64,000 nucleotides of DNA from Clarkia xantiana subsp. parviflora (GCA_036873135.1 JAPTYO010000008.1:36581819-36645818); one strand, 5' to 3'. Counted from the first letter of the stretch, positions 30,053 through 41,863 are shown. The notes: generated from the sequence alone by a model not told the origin. A program made the numbers and translations.

Positions 30053-32819
30053 ATGTCTGGTAAGACTTCCTTCCCTGATGTTAGTGTAGCCTTTCCTTCA
30101 TCTTCGATTAGTTCGCTCGCAATTTTCAGAAAAACCCAATATGCCTTTCCTTGCCATGGCCGATTTTCAGACAGCGGATCCAGTTCCGAGGGGAGGAAAC
30201 CTTTCCATTTTGATTATGCTCCCAACGAGATCTCGGTGACTACCTACGACGCAGCTCTCCGAGAAGGATGTATTACCCAAACCTGGGAGCCTCGTCTTCC
30301 TTATTCTCGCCACCGTGCCTCGGGTGACCCTGTGGTTACTCGTCCCGAAGAAGGGGAGATATTTGTCTCTACGGGACAGATATCGGCAGGGATCCGATTC
30401 CCCTTCTGCGGGAACTTGGTTGAGATGTGCACCCACTACAAGACGCATCCAACTACCTTCTCCCCACACGCCATCCGTGTGTGGAATGCTTTCCAGGTCC
30501 TCTACTTCCGCCAGAAATGGGTCTACAGCCTCCAACTCTTCAGAACCTTCTACGGGATGAAGTGCAACGAGGCCAGGGTTTGTGCATTCTATCCCCGGAT
30601 GCCCAAGTGGAATAAGGCGCAACCTGCGCTGTGCAGCTGGACCAGCGACACCTGGAAGGTTGTCAAGGGTCGGGGACTCCTAATCGACACGGGGTCCGAT
30701 AATAGCGGGTGGAAGAGGAGCTACTTCTTCATCAAGAACTCTTCGATCCCATGGCCCCGATGGGAGGTGGAAGCGGACTCTCCTCCCGCTTATCACACTT
30801 ACTCTCATGAGGATTTTCAGACCCTCCATCTTATCCAGCTCTACCGTTGGGGGGAGTCCTATACTCCCCTCGATGCTAACTCTCTAACGGAGCGGGACCT
30901 GGTGAAGGCTGGGATCCGTCTCCTCGACATAATCTCTGGGGGTCAACTCTTCGACGGCCCTTCCAATATGGTTCCCTGGGTAATGTTTCTGATCTCTGTT
31001 TTCCATTGTTTGCAGCTAAGAAGGTATCCGTGCCTTTAAGCAGGGGGAGACCGACGCTGTCCAACGCCCCGCGCGGAAGAGGAAGTCGGCAAAGAAGGCT
31101 GCTGCTCCGTCGGGATCTCCCTCCGCGGAGAGGACTAAGCGGAGCCGCGTGGAGGTGGACAGACTCTTCGATGTCCAAAATGCTGAAGAAGGTAAACAGC
31201 TCCGCCTAGCTATTAAATCATACAGGAAGCAAGTTCCTAAGGATTTGATCCCTTCGACCATGGAGGCCCGCATCGAAGAGGTTAAACGTGTCCTCCGAGG
31301 GGAAAATCCCCGCATCCTCAAGGCGGGCTACTACAACTACCACGGGAAAGACCAATACGTTTCTCGGCGCGTCGTTTGGTGTAAGGACCCTGACCAACTT
31401 CCTGACTATATTTCTGAAGCATCTCGTCCTCTAGGTGCAGGTCACTCAGGAGCTCAGTCGGGTGCTGGAGCTTCAGCAGGGGCGCCTCTTACAGCAGGGG
31501 CACCACTTTCCGGTTCTCGAGGTGGAGAAGGCCACCCTCAACCTCCTGCCCCGATTGGATCAGGGGCTGGAGAGACCCCGACCGGCGATCAATTTCGTCG
31601 GGTGGAAAATCTGGACTCCTCCGAGGAGACAGACGAGGGCACCGGCTTGATTCGTCGTCGGGGGACGAGGCAGTCCCCACTGAAACCAACCTCCAAGGGG
31701 CTGCCCCCCTCATCTTCTTCGGAACTGCGGCAGCTGTCGCCCATCCACAATTTCACTCCCTCTCCGACCCAGGGCGAGTCGGAGATGGGCCCCTCCACGA
31801 CTCGAGTCGGTCCTCCCCCTCTCCCCTTGGACGGGAGCTTCTACAAAGTTTATGACCCCAGCCAGAAGGAGGCTCCTTGGACCCCGATCCAAACACTGCA
31901 AGGGGTCCAGCTCCGACAGGGTGACACATACCCAGAGCTGGGTCTGCATCTGCTGGCAGGCTCAATTCTACCATCTCTAAGGTTTCCGATTTCCCTGGAT
32001 CGGGAGGGCATCCGCAGGGATGTTCACGAAATGTCTATCCGTCGGATAGAGGTGACGTTCTTATTTTTCTCCCCTTCATCAATAAGACAGGTTGTTCATA
32101 TGCTAACACTTCTCTTCTTTCCTTCGCAGGAGCTGGCGGACATAAACCGCTGCTTCGGGTACATCTTTGCCCTCGAGGAGGCCTTGGAGTAGGAGCGGGC
32201 AAAGGGGGCTCCCGCAGTTATAGCCAAGCTTGAGGAGGATCTCACGGCCTCCGAGTCTTCGAGGGGAAAACTGGCCAAGGAGCAGGCCCTCCTCAACCGA
32301 AAGACTCGGGACCTCCAAAAGCAGGTTCATGACTTCGAGGGACTGTTGAAGCGGGAGCAGCAGGAGCGACAAAAGGATGCAGAAGCTCGGGACAAACTTG
32401 TCCTTGAGAAGAAGGCTCTGGAGGAGCAAATTGCTGAGGTTTCTGCGAAGCTGGTCGCGGCTGAGACCAAGGGCCGGAAAGATTATCGGGAGTCCGAGGA
32501 CTTCCAAGCTAATGCGGTGAAATTCTGCACCGCGGAGGTGGAGAACACCCTCTTCAACGCAGTCGAGGAGCTCCATCTGGAGTATGGCGACGCCATCAAC
32601 TTCGACAAGTCCTTTGCGAAGAAGTACTTCGCCCTCTCGGAGGAGAGTGATGAGGGGAACACTCCCGCGGGTGTTGAAGACATGGCGGAGCTTCCAAGTG
32701 CCGATCCTCCGACAGTTGACCCCCCGATAATCGACCCTCCAGCAGCTGAACCCGTGGAGCCTTCTGCCACAGATCTCGTGGATCCTGCTCCCGTTGATGC
32801 CGACAAGGACCAAGCTTAA
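30053..32819 (+). pseudogene. Antisense extra gene of Tat element (Transposase_28-like N-terminus, coiled-coil C-terminus)
   Basis: Runs opposite to gag-pol. Exon 1 (30053 to about 30980) has GIRFPFCGNLVEM, then FSPHAIRVWNAFQVLYF, the pattern of the plant family annotated as putative gypsy-type transposon (PF04195). The frame changes between about 30980 and 31023. A GT...AG gap of only 36 bp there is too short for a normal plant intron, so the junction is unresolved. The second part (about 31023-32051) is Ser/Pro/Gly-rich. A 78-bp GT...AG intron at 32052-32129 is plausible. The C-terminal part (32130-32819) is a charged coiled coil (KREQQERQKDAEARDKL) with a Pro/Asp tail. An in-frame TAG at 32190 breaks it. 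The protein's job is unknown. Confidence 0.78.
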
Positions 32820-32934
32820 ATGCGCTATCTTCATAGTCCTTGTAATTTTCCTTTCCTTGTAATGCATCCTTGGGCCTTTGAGCCCTTATCAATGTCAGAC
32901 TATCTTAGTTCCGATTTTCCATTGCACTTCTCAA

Positions 32935-33310
32935 AGCGACTTAACTATGCCACTTAAGGCGAAACCTCGCCACTTAAGACATTTCAACACATCACTTAAG
33001 ACGATTTAGTCCCGTGCACCACTTAAGGCGACTTAATCTCGTGCACCACTTAAGGCGACTTAACTACACTTACAATAAATCTAAGAACCCGGCATCACTT
33101 AAGACGACTTAACAACTTGCACCACTTAAGGCGACTTAACAACTTGCACGACTTAAGGCGACTTAACAACACTTAGAATAAATCTAAGAATAATCTGATC
33201 GGAAGCAACCTCTTTATTCATTGATGGCACAAAATCTGCTTACATCGAATCAAACGATAAATAACTTACACCACTTAAGGCGATTTTACATCGGGCACCA
33301 CTTAAGGCGA
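32935..33310. repeat. Tandem CACTTAAGGCGACTTAA array
   Basis: About a dozen units of roughly 27 bp centred on the palindrome CTTAAG, lying between the 3' end of the antisense gene and the 3' end of pol. The AATAAATCTAAGAA stretches inside could serve as polyadenylation signals for either transcript; that is inference. Confidence 0.85.
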
Positions 33311-33317
33311 CTTTTCA

Positions 33318-34611
33318 TCAAGCATGACACTTCTTCAAGTGTTCGCCACTGAAAGAATGCTTCAATACACGGCCATCGAGGTCTTCCAACTTGTACGCGT
33401 TTGGAGCTGGCATCCCCACGACCTTATAAGGCCCTTCCCATTTTGGCGACATCTTGTTGATCCGATCTAAAAGGGTGAACTCGTTCCGACGCCAAACCAG
33501 CTCCCCGACGAAGAACTGTCGGGACTTAACTCGCCGATTGTAATATCTGGCCGTCGCCAAACGCATTCGAGCCTGGACTTCATCGGCTTCCCGCCTCTTT
33601 TCCTCGAGCAAGTCCAAATCTAGACGTCTCATTTCATCCGATGGGACGCCACAGCTATTTCCACGGGAGTGACAGCCTATTGCCATAAACAAGGCCAAAC
33701 GGAGTCTCCCCAGTTGATCGTTTGGGTGTCGTTCTAACAGCCCAAAGCACATTTTCCAGCTCGTTCAGCCATTTGCCCTTCAAGGCGTAGAGCCTCTTCT
33801 TCAGGCCATCCATCACGATTTTGTTGGCTGACTCCACCTGTCCATTAGTCTGAGCATGATGGACAGAGGCTGTCCGATGCTCGATGTTCAACTCCTCCAA
33901 ATACTCCTTCACTTGAGCCCCGTTAAACGGTGGACCATTATCGCTGATCACCACCTTAGGAATCCCGTATCTGGATATAATATGGGTCTGGAGAAACTTG
34001 ACAATTTGGTTCCCCGTCGTCTTGGCCAATGCCTTAGCTTCTATCCATTTCGAAAAATAATCAATGGCCACAAGCAAATATTTACACTGACCTTGTGCCT
34101 GCGGGAGGGGTCCCACCAAGTCGATACCCCACTGCGCGAAGGGCCAAGCACTCTTGATGGACATCAGATTAGCAGCCGGAGCCACGATATTCGGGGCATA
34201 CCTCTGGCACGCATCACAGGATCGGACTAACAACGTCGCCTCCTTGCTCATCGAAGGCCAGTAATAGCCCAAATTCAGCACTTTCATCGTAATGGATCTG
34301 GCCCCTTCATGACAAGCCGCGACCCCTTCATGCACCTCCCTATGGATCCGACTTGTGTCGGGCTCAGCCACACATTTCAAGTAAGGAGTCGAGAACCACC
34401 CCTTTTTGTACAGCTGACTGTCCACCACCACGTAATTAACCGCGATCCGACGTATCCTGTCAGCTACCACTTCATCATCGGGGATTTCCCCCGTAGTCAG
34501 GTACGTAACTATAGGGGTCATCCAAGTGGGTTCCTCCTCCGATCCTGCTTCAATAGCACAGACCTCCGATGGATCGGTGGTCGACAAGATCACCTTCTCC
34601 AAGAAGTGCAC
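33318..34611 (-). pseudogene. Integrase, complete Tat element
   Basis: Zinc-binding HHCC region: HREVHEGVAACHEGARS and CDACQRYAPN. Catalytic DDE: GIDLVGPLPQ, VVISDNGPPF and TNGQVESANK. All three acidic residues are present. Frameshifts between about 33650 and 33700 separate the core from the C-terminal piece (33660-33318, with YYNRRVKSRQFFVGELVWRR and FSGEHLKKCHA). Confidence 0.92.
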
Positions 34612-34625
34612 CTTCCGATTTTCCT

Positions 34626-35339
34626 CTAAGGGTGCCCCAAGGCGAATTTGCTCAAGGCATCCGCTTCAGCGTTTTCCTCCCTCGGGATCGCCTCGATGTC
34701 GAAACTTTTGAAGCTCCCCTTCAAGACTTGCACCTCGCGAAGGTACTTTCTCATCATCGGGCTCTTCGCCTCATATCGTCCTTGGACTTGATTCACAATG
34801 AGGCCCGCGTCACATTTCACCCTTAAGTGAGCAACTCTTGTACCTTTGGCAATTTTGAGGCCTGTGATAAGAGCCTCATACTCAGCTTCGTTGTTGGTGG
34901 CCCTGAACGTTAAGGCCAAAGAATATCGAAGGGGCTCACCCCCGCCTGGTGGTATCAATACGAACCCTGCTCCTGATCCGTCTGAACTCGAAGAGCCGTC
35001 CGTGTACATTTCCCAAGTATTTTCCTCATTTGGCTGTTCTGATTTCTCTGCCATTTCTGGTTGCTCTGCTATCGGGACCTCCATAGTTGCCCCCTCTACA
35101 GGGCCCGCTTCTTCTAGATCGGTGGCTGTAGACTCTGCTATGAAATCCGCCAATGCCTGGCCCTTAATAGCCGTTCTCGGAGCAAAGTGAATACGGAACT
35201 CACTAAGCTCAACTGCCCATTTCACCAATCTCCCCGACGCATCAGGTCGGCTCAAAAAATGCTTCAAAGGTTGATTCGTCAACACAGTAATCTCATGCGC
35301 ATGGAAGTAAGGCCTTAGCTTCCGAACAGTAATGATCAA
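34626..35339 (-). pseudogene. Second (archaeal-type) RNase H, complete Tat element
   Basis: After the tail of the first RNase H (VLTNQPLKHFLSRPDAS) comes a linker, then WEMYTDGSSSSDGSGAGFVL, ATNNEAEYEALITGLKIA and REENAEADALSKFA. The Asp, Glu and Asp catalytic positions are all visible. An additional RNase H between the first one and integrase is a defining Tat-lineage trait. The frame is uninterrupted. Confidence 0.92.
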
Positions 35340-36282
35340 CGGCGGGATAATTCATTTCAGATTTGGCAAACGCCTTGCTTACATAATAAACGGGGACTTG
35401 ATTACCCTCGACAATCTTCACTAACACAGAGCTAATAGCAAACTCAGAAACAACCAAATATAGATAGAGCGGCTCGCCTGGGATCGGTTTCGCCAATGGC
35501 GGGAGGGTGCGAAGGTGCTGCTTGAGTGCCTGGAACGCCTCTTCACACTTGGCAGTCCACTCAAACATCTTGTTGGCCCTCAGAACTTCAAAAAATGGCA
35601 TGGATCGGTCACTTGCCTTGGACAGGAAGCGATTCATTGCAGCTAGTCGGCCATTCAGCACTTGCACCTCCCGATGATTTATCGGAGACTGCATCTCCTC
35701 AATTGCCCTCAACTTCTCGGGGTTCACCTCAATTCCTCTTTGGCTTACCATAAAGCCCAAAAACTTCCCCGAGTGCACTCCGAAAGCACATTTGGTCGGG
35801 TTCAAGCGAACCTGATGAAGCCTCATCCTCTCAAATGCTGTGGCTAAGTTGTGAACATGATCCCCAGCTTGTCGTGACTTCACCAGCATATCGTCCACGT
35901 AAGCCTCCATGGTTTTCCCCAGCATGTCTCCGAAAAGCTTGTTCACCATCCTTTGATAGGCTGCCCCGGCATTAATCAATCCGAAAGGCATGACATCGTA
36001 GTGATAGATGTCACTATCAGCATAAAAAGCTGTGTGGGGGGCATCCTCCTTTGCCATCTTGATCTGATTTTAGCCTGAGTAAGAATCCATGAATCTCAGC
36101 AATTCATGTCCCGATGTAGTGTCTACCAACTGGTCGATCCTCGGAAGCGGGTAACAATCCTTCGGGCAAGCCTTATTCAAGTCGCGGAAATCCACACACA
36201 TCCGCCATTTCCCATTGCTCTTCTTCACCAGAACCGGGTTGGCAACCCAAGTCTGGAATCGGAGCTCCTTGATGAATCCAGC
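35293..36282 (-). pseudogene. Reverse transcriptase and first RNase H, complete Tat element
   Basis: The RT fingers (NGKWRMCVDFRDLNKACP) lie at about 36250-36080. A TAA at 36070-36072 replaces one codon shortly before MAKEDAPHTAFYADSD. The palm has MPFGLINAGAAYQRM and the catalytic YVDDMLVKS. The first RNase H begins near PLYLYLVVSEFAIS and is cut by a frameshift at about 35340, with some residues lost. Confidence 0.9.
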
Positions 36283-37212
36283 AACCTGCCCACCTCCTGT
36301 TGGATCGCGACTCTCTTGTCCGCACCCATCGGACGCCTCTTCTGCGCAATAGGCTTGATAGCGGGATCAATCTTCAATTCATGCTTAATCACATCGGGGC
36401 TGATTCTTGGCATGTCACTCGGGGACCAGGCAAACAGCTCCTTGAACTCCTTCAACAGCTCAATCAATTCTCGGGCCCTCTCGTCGGATAAGGCGGACCC
36501 GATTTTCACCTTCCTCTGAGGTCCATCAATCTCGACCTCCTTCAAATCCTCCATAGAGGCGGGACGCCCAAACTCCTCTCTGGGATCAGCATCGGTCTGG
36601 AGGATAGTCATAGCCTCCCTTCTTTTCCTTCGGGTATCATTAACATAGCACTTCCTGGAAGCCACCTGGTCGCCCTTGACCTCCCCGACTCCGTGGTCAG
36701 TCAGGAACTTCATCTTTTGGTGAACAGTCGAGGCAACCGCCATCAGGGGGTTGATGGTAGTTCTCCCGATAATCGCATTGTAGGTTCCCGCGGACTCAAC
36801 CACCACGAAATCCACATTTCTCCTATCCGCTTTCCACCCGCTACCGAACTCCACTGGTAAGGTGATCATTCCTAGCGGATAGGAGGTAATACCAGAGAAC
36901 CCAACCATCGGGAAGTTCACCTGCTTCAGATCCTTCTTCGTTTTCCCCATGGCCTCCAGCGCGTCCATAAACAGAATATTGGAGGAGCTCCCTCCATCGA
37001 TCAAAATTCGCTTCATCTCGTACCCATCCACGTCCAGGGTCACGACCAAAGCATCATCATGTGGAGTCTCCACTCCAACCAGGTCCTCCGCTGAAAAGGA
37101 AATCACCATCTCTTCCTTCGAGGTCCAGGATCGGGACCTCTTGCCCAGCACCACAGCAGCGGAAATTCTAGAGGCATAGACCTCCCGAGAGGCTGTGGTG
37201 TCACCTCCTGCG
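36283..37212 (-). pseudogene. Protease and start of RT, complete Tat element
   Basis: Open frame with HDDALVVTLDVDGYEM, catalytic loop ILIDGGSSSNILF and GTYNAIIGRTTINPL, then the pre-RT linker with ELKIDPAIKPIAQKRRP. DGG in place of DTG or DSG is usual in the Tat group. A frameshift at about 36283 separates it from the RT core. Confidence 0.88.
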
Positions 37213-38850
37213 GCAAACCTTCGTGAATCACATTGATGGTGCCCCGCTTCTCCTTATGGGCACCAGAAGACTCTGGCTCCGATTTCTTTTTCTTCGGGGA
37301 CCGATCGCGGGATCGGGAACGGGATCGCGATCGAGATCGGGAGCGGGAACGACACCGCCTCTCAGCCACAAACTCCTTAAGCTTCCCCTTCTGGATCAGA
37401 TTTTCAATCTCCTTCTTCAACTCCCGACAATGGTTAGTGTCGTGACCGCTGGCGCGGTGGAACCGACAGTAACGATCAGTGCGGGATCCCAAAAACTCTC
37501 CTTCCTTCTTCGGGGGGTACCTGGAGATACCCTGTCGATCCATCACCATTAACACCTCCGCCATGGAGCTATTTAGAGGGATGTGGAAGTCCTCCTGCTT
37601 GTCCTTCCTCGGGGGACGTCTGTCCTCCCTTCGATCAGAACGACCTCGACTCCGACTGCCCTTGGATTTATCCTTCCGCTTATGGTCGTCCAATGGCTTG
37701 AGCGACTGCTTCCCCCTATTTGACTTCGGAGGATCAAGCTCTCCAGCAGCTATTTTCGACTCCTGTACATCGATTTGCTGCTTCACCCTCTTCTGCAGTG
37801 CCTCCATGTTCCACACAGCCTTCTCAACCACGCTGTGCATCAGGTCGGAACCATAGGGTGCTGTGAGGTTCCGAAGGAAGGTGCGAATAGTCTCTCCCTC
37901 CGATATCTCCTCATCGATCTCGTCCACACTGGCAGTGTACCGCTGGTAATAATGTGCCAATGATTCATCGGGCCTCTGCACCACCTGGGCGAGGGACCTC
38001 ACGCTCTTCAAGAGGCACCGACGACCCTGGTACTGCTGAATAAAACGGCCGTGCATGTCGGCCCAGCTGGAGATGCATCCTGGGGGCTGACTGAAGAACC
38101 ATGTCAGGGCCCTCTCCCCGAGCGTACCTGGGAACAACACACACACACAATATCGTCATTCGGGGCCCTGCCTAGACAGGCCATGAGGTGCTTCTGGACA
38201 TGACGAACCGGATCTCCTTCGCCTTCATCCTCCTTAATCGTGGGGATCCCCAACCCTGGCGGGGCGAGGGTGTCTATCAATCGGGGAACAAAGGGATGAG
38301 TGGATCGATCCCTCAGTTCCGACATCATCGGCTTCTGGTCCCCCATGCAAATGTTCACGATCTTCACCACCTGGTCAGGGGTGATGGGACCATTAAGGGG
38401 AATGGTCCTGTGCTGCACCGGTCCTGGCCCATCAATCACAAATCGCTCCGACTGAGCAGGCTCCTTGCCCTTGTCCTGGTTTCTGGGTCGGGTCTCCTGT
38501 GGATTCTGAACCTCCCGCGGTGGAGGCGCCTCCTCCTGCCTCTTGGCAGCCTCTCTCCGCTCTAGGAGAGCCTCCATGGCCTCCAGGAACATCGGCATGG
38601 CATCTGCCATGGCCTTTTCCAGATCCGCATTTGGAGGAGCATCGGGAGCATCCTCCTCTCTATTCTCTTGGTGTCTAGCCGTATCCTCAGGAACTTCGTT
38701 GTGCCCCCCTGTTCGGGAAACCTCAGCGGGGAGATTTTGGTCCTCAGCGCGCTCCGGTGGCGAATTCAGAGTTCCGGCAGGATGACGGGAACCACCAGAT
38801 TGTCCTTGCTTTCTCTGCTTGCCAGTCGCCATTGAACGAGTAGAGGTCAT
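37213..38850 (-). pseudogene. Gag of complete Tat element, frameshifted
   Basis: The start ATG at 38850 begins MTSTRSMATGKQRKQGQSGG. Two frames carry it: 38850 to about 38140, then about 38146-37213. The switch lies in a (TG)n run at 38130-38146. The second part has GERALTWFFSQPP, SWADMHGRFIQQYQGR, DESLAHYYQRYT and GETIRTFLRNLT, then a zinc-binding-like CRFHRASGHDTNHC and an Arg/Ser-rich tail. A further one-base shift near 37213 precedes protease. Gag would form the particle; here it cannot be made in one piece. Confidence 0.9.
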
Positions 38851-38887
38851 TGTTGCTTTTTGTCGCGTTTCCCACAGACGGCGCCAA

Positions 38888-39594
38888 TGTTGGATCACGG
38901 TTGGAACTTCGGTACAGTCTTGACGGCGATCCGAACTCCTTCGCTCCACGTAATCCTGCAAGAGGGGAATAGACCGGGCGGTGACCAAGAATCCCTCTCC
39001 GATGCTTAAATGAGTATCTCAATTATCTCAATAAACTGGCAAGCAAGAGTATCAGTCTCGGAAAAACGTATCGATCTGAGGTAACTTCTGCCCTTTTATA
39101 GGAGAAGAGCTACCTTAGTTACCTGGTGAACCGCTGGGGCAGTTAGCCCACGATCCCGCCTATCTCGGCCACGCTCCGCGTATCTTGGCCACGATCCCGC
39201 CTATCTCGGCCACGCTCCGCGTATCTGGGCCACGATCCCGCCTATCTCGGCCATAATCTCGCTTATCTCGGCCACGCTCCGCGTATCTCGGCCTCATCCT
39301 CTGATAGAAATTCACGACCAATATCGGGGACTCCAGAGTTATCTCATTGTGTCACCGCTCGGGGCCCCTCGTCATCGTGACAGGGCCAACATCCTCAGGG
39401 ATTCATCATCGGGGCCTACTTAAAGGCATCTCATCGGGGCCTACTTAAAGGCATCTCATCGGGGCCTTTCATCGTCGGGACTCTTCCTGTCGGGACCCTT
39501 CGCATTGGTCTTCTTGACCCCTTTTAGGGCCCAGTGGGCCTATTCACCGTTTACTCACCGTTAAAGGGCCTAACAGCCATAGCGAAACCCATCA
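38888..39594 (-). repeat. 5' LTR of the complete Tat element (707 bp)
   Basis: Matches 28825-29525 with a couple of dozen single differences by eye. It has fewer TATCTCGGCC units and an extra CTACTTAAAGGCATCTCATC duplication near 39420-39455. The minus-strand TATAAAAG at 39093-39100 is the likely promoter for gag-pol. Confidence 0.96.
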
Positions 39595-40446
39595 CCAATT
39601 TATATATAAATTTACATAAATAATTTGGATGCACAGTACAAATCGTCAGATGTGTTTGGATGTAGATGACAATTTATATTTAGAAGGACACAATACTATC
39701 ACTAAAGCGATACCATTTTCTAGGAAACACCCTCGATTTGTGAGTTTCCAAATTTATGTTGACAAATTAGTCTCTTGTATATTCACAAGGATAGCAAACA
39801 CCAGGAAAAAAACATCATATATGAACAGATGATTTACCAATAGAGTGAAAACATTTACCATGAATAGAACAAAGTCGTCAGATAATTTTTCAAATCTTTC
39901 TATGTGATATACATGTTGCCGTTACTGAATGAATCTACGGGTTCTGTGACAACCCAATGGTAGGGTTAAGGGTGGAGATCAGTAATTATGGGCCAGTTGG
40001 GGCTTAAATTAAATACTCTGTGGATTGAGTCAATGCTACGGTTTAACAAAATCCACCGTTATGCCCCTTTAAATCAACAGCTGATCTCATTGTGAGAGAA
40101 CAATAGTTGAAAATACACGTGTTTAGACAATTTATGTTATGCATTTCATATTACTTGTAAATGACTACCGATCATATGTAAATACATGAGGCCCATTCAG
40201 TTAACAGTTTAACTCCAATATGTTGGTTCCTATGATAATGGTGACATGAGTTTAACCAACTTAAGGGCAACATAGTAGTAGCTTATTTTCAGTATATGTA
40301 CATAAGGTATGTAAGCACCTCGAACAAAGCAGCAACTTCATACCAAATATCAAACTGTTTGATACACGCAAAAATAATTAAAGTTGCACTACATGTTAAT
40401 TAACGCAGAAGCTACAAGAGCACAAACATATACCATGTATCAACGA

Positions 40447-41341
40447 CTAGTATATGGTGGCAATCAGAGTACTTTCAGGAGAAACATCAAAGTGAATGTA
40501 CTGGCCCTTTCCTAATTTGTTCGTGAGGTAAAAATCCCTCCATCCTTTGTTAAATCGGAATCGCAGAGGACGTTCACGCACCGGTAGATGATTGTACCTG
40601 TGCTTAGGAGGTGCTATTTCAACCTTTACTGTCCACCTCATTCCTGCAGGATCTTCAATCTCCACTTTGCTCATGCAGTCAAGCCCATTGTAAACAGCAA
40701 ATGTTTTTAGAATAGTCTGCACGCACAGTCGATAAAACTGTAAATACTTATACAAAATCAGCTGAATGAAGCAACACTTCTTAATCGTCTAATAAAATGC
40801 GAGATTAGATTACAGATTGAACCCACACAGGTTGACTTTCTATCAGTTACTGTGATGTTGCACTGACGACCGTGGTTGTGTCCACCAATGACGTCGCCTA
40901 AACGACTTGAGTCATCGAATGAAACTTGTTTCTCCTCACCAGAAGAACTGTTTTCCGCAGGTAGAGGTGCTTCTTTCAGAAGACCGTGTTGATTAAAGAC
41001 TTGATTAGGCACACATCATGTGCGAATTCTTCCCAATCGTCAGTGAAGGTGCAACTGGTGATCACATTGTCAGAGTCGCTTTTCTGTTCCAACTTCACAT
41101 CCCAAATACAACCATCGGGAAAACCTCCCACCTCATACGTCAAACGCAGTTTGTATTGGCCCTGCCTCACCATCCAGAATATTTCTCGTCGAAGTACCTA
41201 AAATCAAATTTCTACACACCAGTGTAACCCCGACGTCGTTCACACAATCTATAATTGTAATTACAATTTCAGGAGGAACTTACCAATTGACTGTTGAAGA
41301 CATCTGAAATGAACGTGCAGAACGGGGGGAACAAGATACCC
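40447..41341 (-). pseudogene. B3-domain (REM-like) gene exons captured by the CACTA element
   Basis: Exon-like pieces on the minus strand. About 41341-41284 reads VAPNGYLVPPVLHVHFRC and ends at a GTAAG donor. The acceptor at 41198 opens an exon with VLRREIFW, then KLRLTYEVGGFPDGCIWDVK and FTDDWEEFAHD, which fits the first half of a B3 domain. The frame then changes near 41000. A linker (41012-40800) follows. 40710-40447 reads RWTVKVEIA, LRFRFNKGWRDFYLTNKLGK and GQYIHFDVSP, a fairly complete second B3 domain with its stop. B3 domains bind DNA in plant transcription factors. The layout suggests a two-B3 REM-type gene fragment; the first domain is truncated. Confidence 0.72.
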
Positions 41342-41863
41342 ATTAGGCGCTACGACGAAGCATGCTAGTTGTAGTATATGGAGGCAAGCATCTTTACACC
41401 ATTGAATTCAGCAATCTCAACTTTTGGGGAAGTGGCCTACCTATGGTCTCCGAACGGCTTGTTGCTCAGCCTTGGGTTATGCCAAGACTTCGATATACAA
41501 AATTATTTACCTTCCCTTATACTCGTACTATGTTGACACAAAGGTGAGGTATGTTTGAAACACAATTCAACAGATACAACGAACATCGATAGGGCGGGAA
41601 ATTCGTTTTGTAATAAAATCGGTCGGTAAAGCGAAAAGGGAATCTCCGGTCGTGCATGGGGCGTCAGATACCGGTGAGTGTTTTTTATATCGTTCCGACC
41701 AGTTACTTTCCGGCTGAATAGGTCAAGAAGGTCGGTTAGTAAAAAGTCAGGAGCACTTTTTCGGTCGAATCAGACGTAATCCGGTCAGAAAACGGCAGTA
41801 CATTCCCGACCGCCGGCTTGGTCAGCAATTGTGCGGTAGGTAAAATCGATTTTTCTTGTAGTG

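Larger units (their letters stand above)
28825..39594 (-). mobile_element. Complete 10.8-kb Tat-type Ty3/gypsy element with antisense gene
   Basis: Two LTRs (28825-29525 and 38888-39594) are flanked by a perfect 5-bp duplication CCAAT (28820-28824, 39595-39599). The minus-strand order is primer site TTGGCGCCGTCTGTGGG at 38871-38887, gag, protease, reverse transcriptase, RNase H, second RNase H, integrase. On the plus strand an extra gene occupies 30053-32819. A polypurine tract (minus, 29526-29537) lies inside the left LTR. Dual RNase H and an antisense gene between pol and the 3' LTR are Tat-lineage traits. Several frameshifts and one stop disable pol. Confidence 0.96.
25471..41863. mobile_element. 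CACTA (En/Spm-type) transposon split by a nested gypsy element
   Basis: Both ends are CACTACAAGAAAA, with the following GATTT also shared, and are flanked by the 3-bp duplication TTA (25468-25470, 41864-41866). Subterminal regions (about 25510-25700 and 41590-41830) are dense in GGTCGG/CCGACC motifs in opposite orientation, as expected for CACTA transposase-binding arrays. Removing the nested 10.8-kb gypsy element leaves about 5.6 kb. I recognise no TNP2-type transposase, so it is probably non-autonomous. It carries exons of a B3-domain gene near its right end. Confidence 0.9.

Noticed and set aside
30167..30622. 151-codon minus-strand frame
   Set aside because: Shadow of the antisense gene on the plus strand, which carries the recognisable domain.
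31149..32192. Independent host gene
   Set aside because: It is the middle part of the antisense gene of a complete retrotransposon, within LTRs and target duplications.
37233..37552. Arg/Asp-alternating plus-strand frame
   Set aside because: Reverse complement of the Arg/Ser-rich gag tail.
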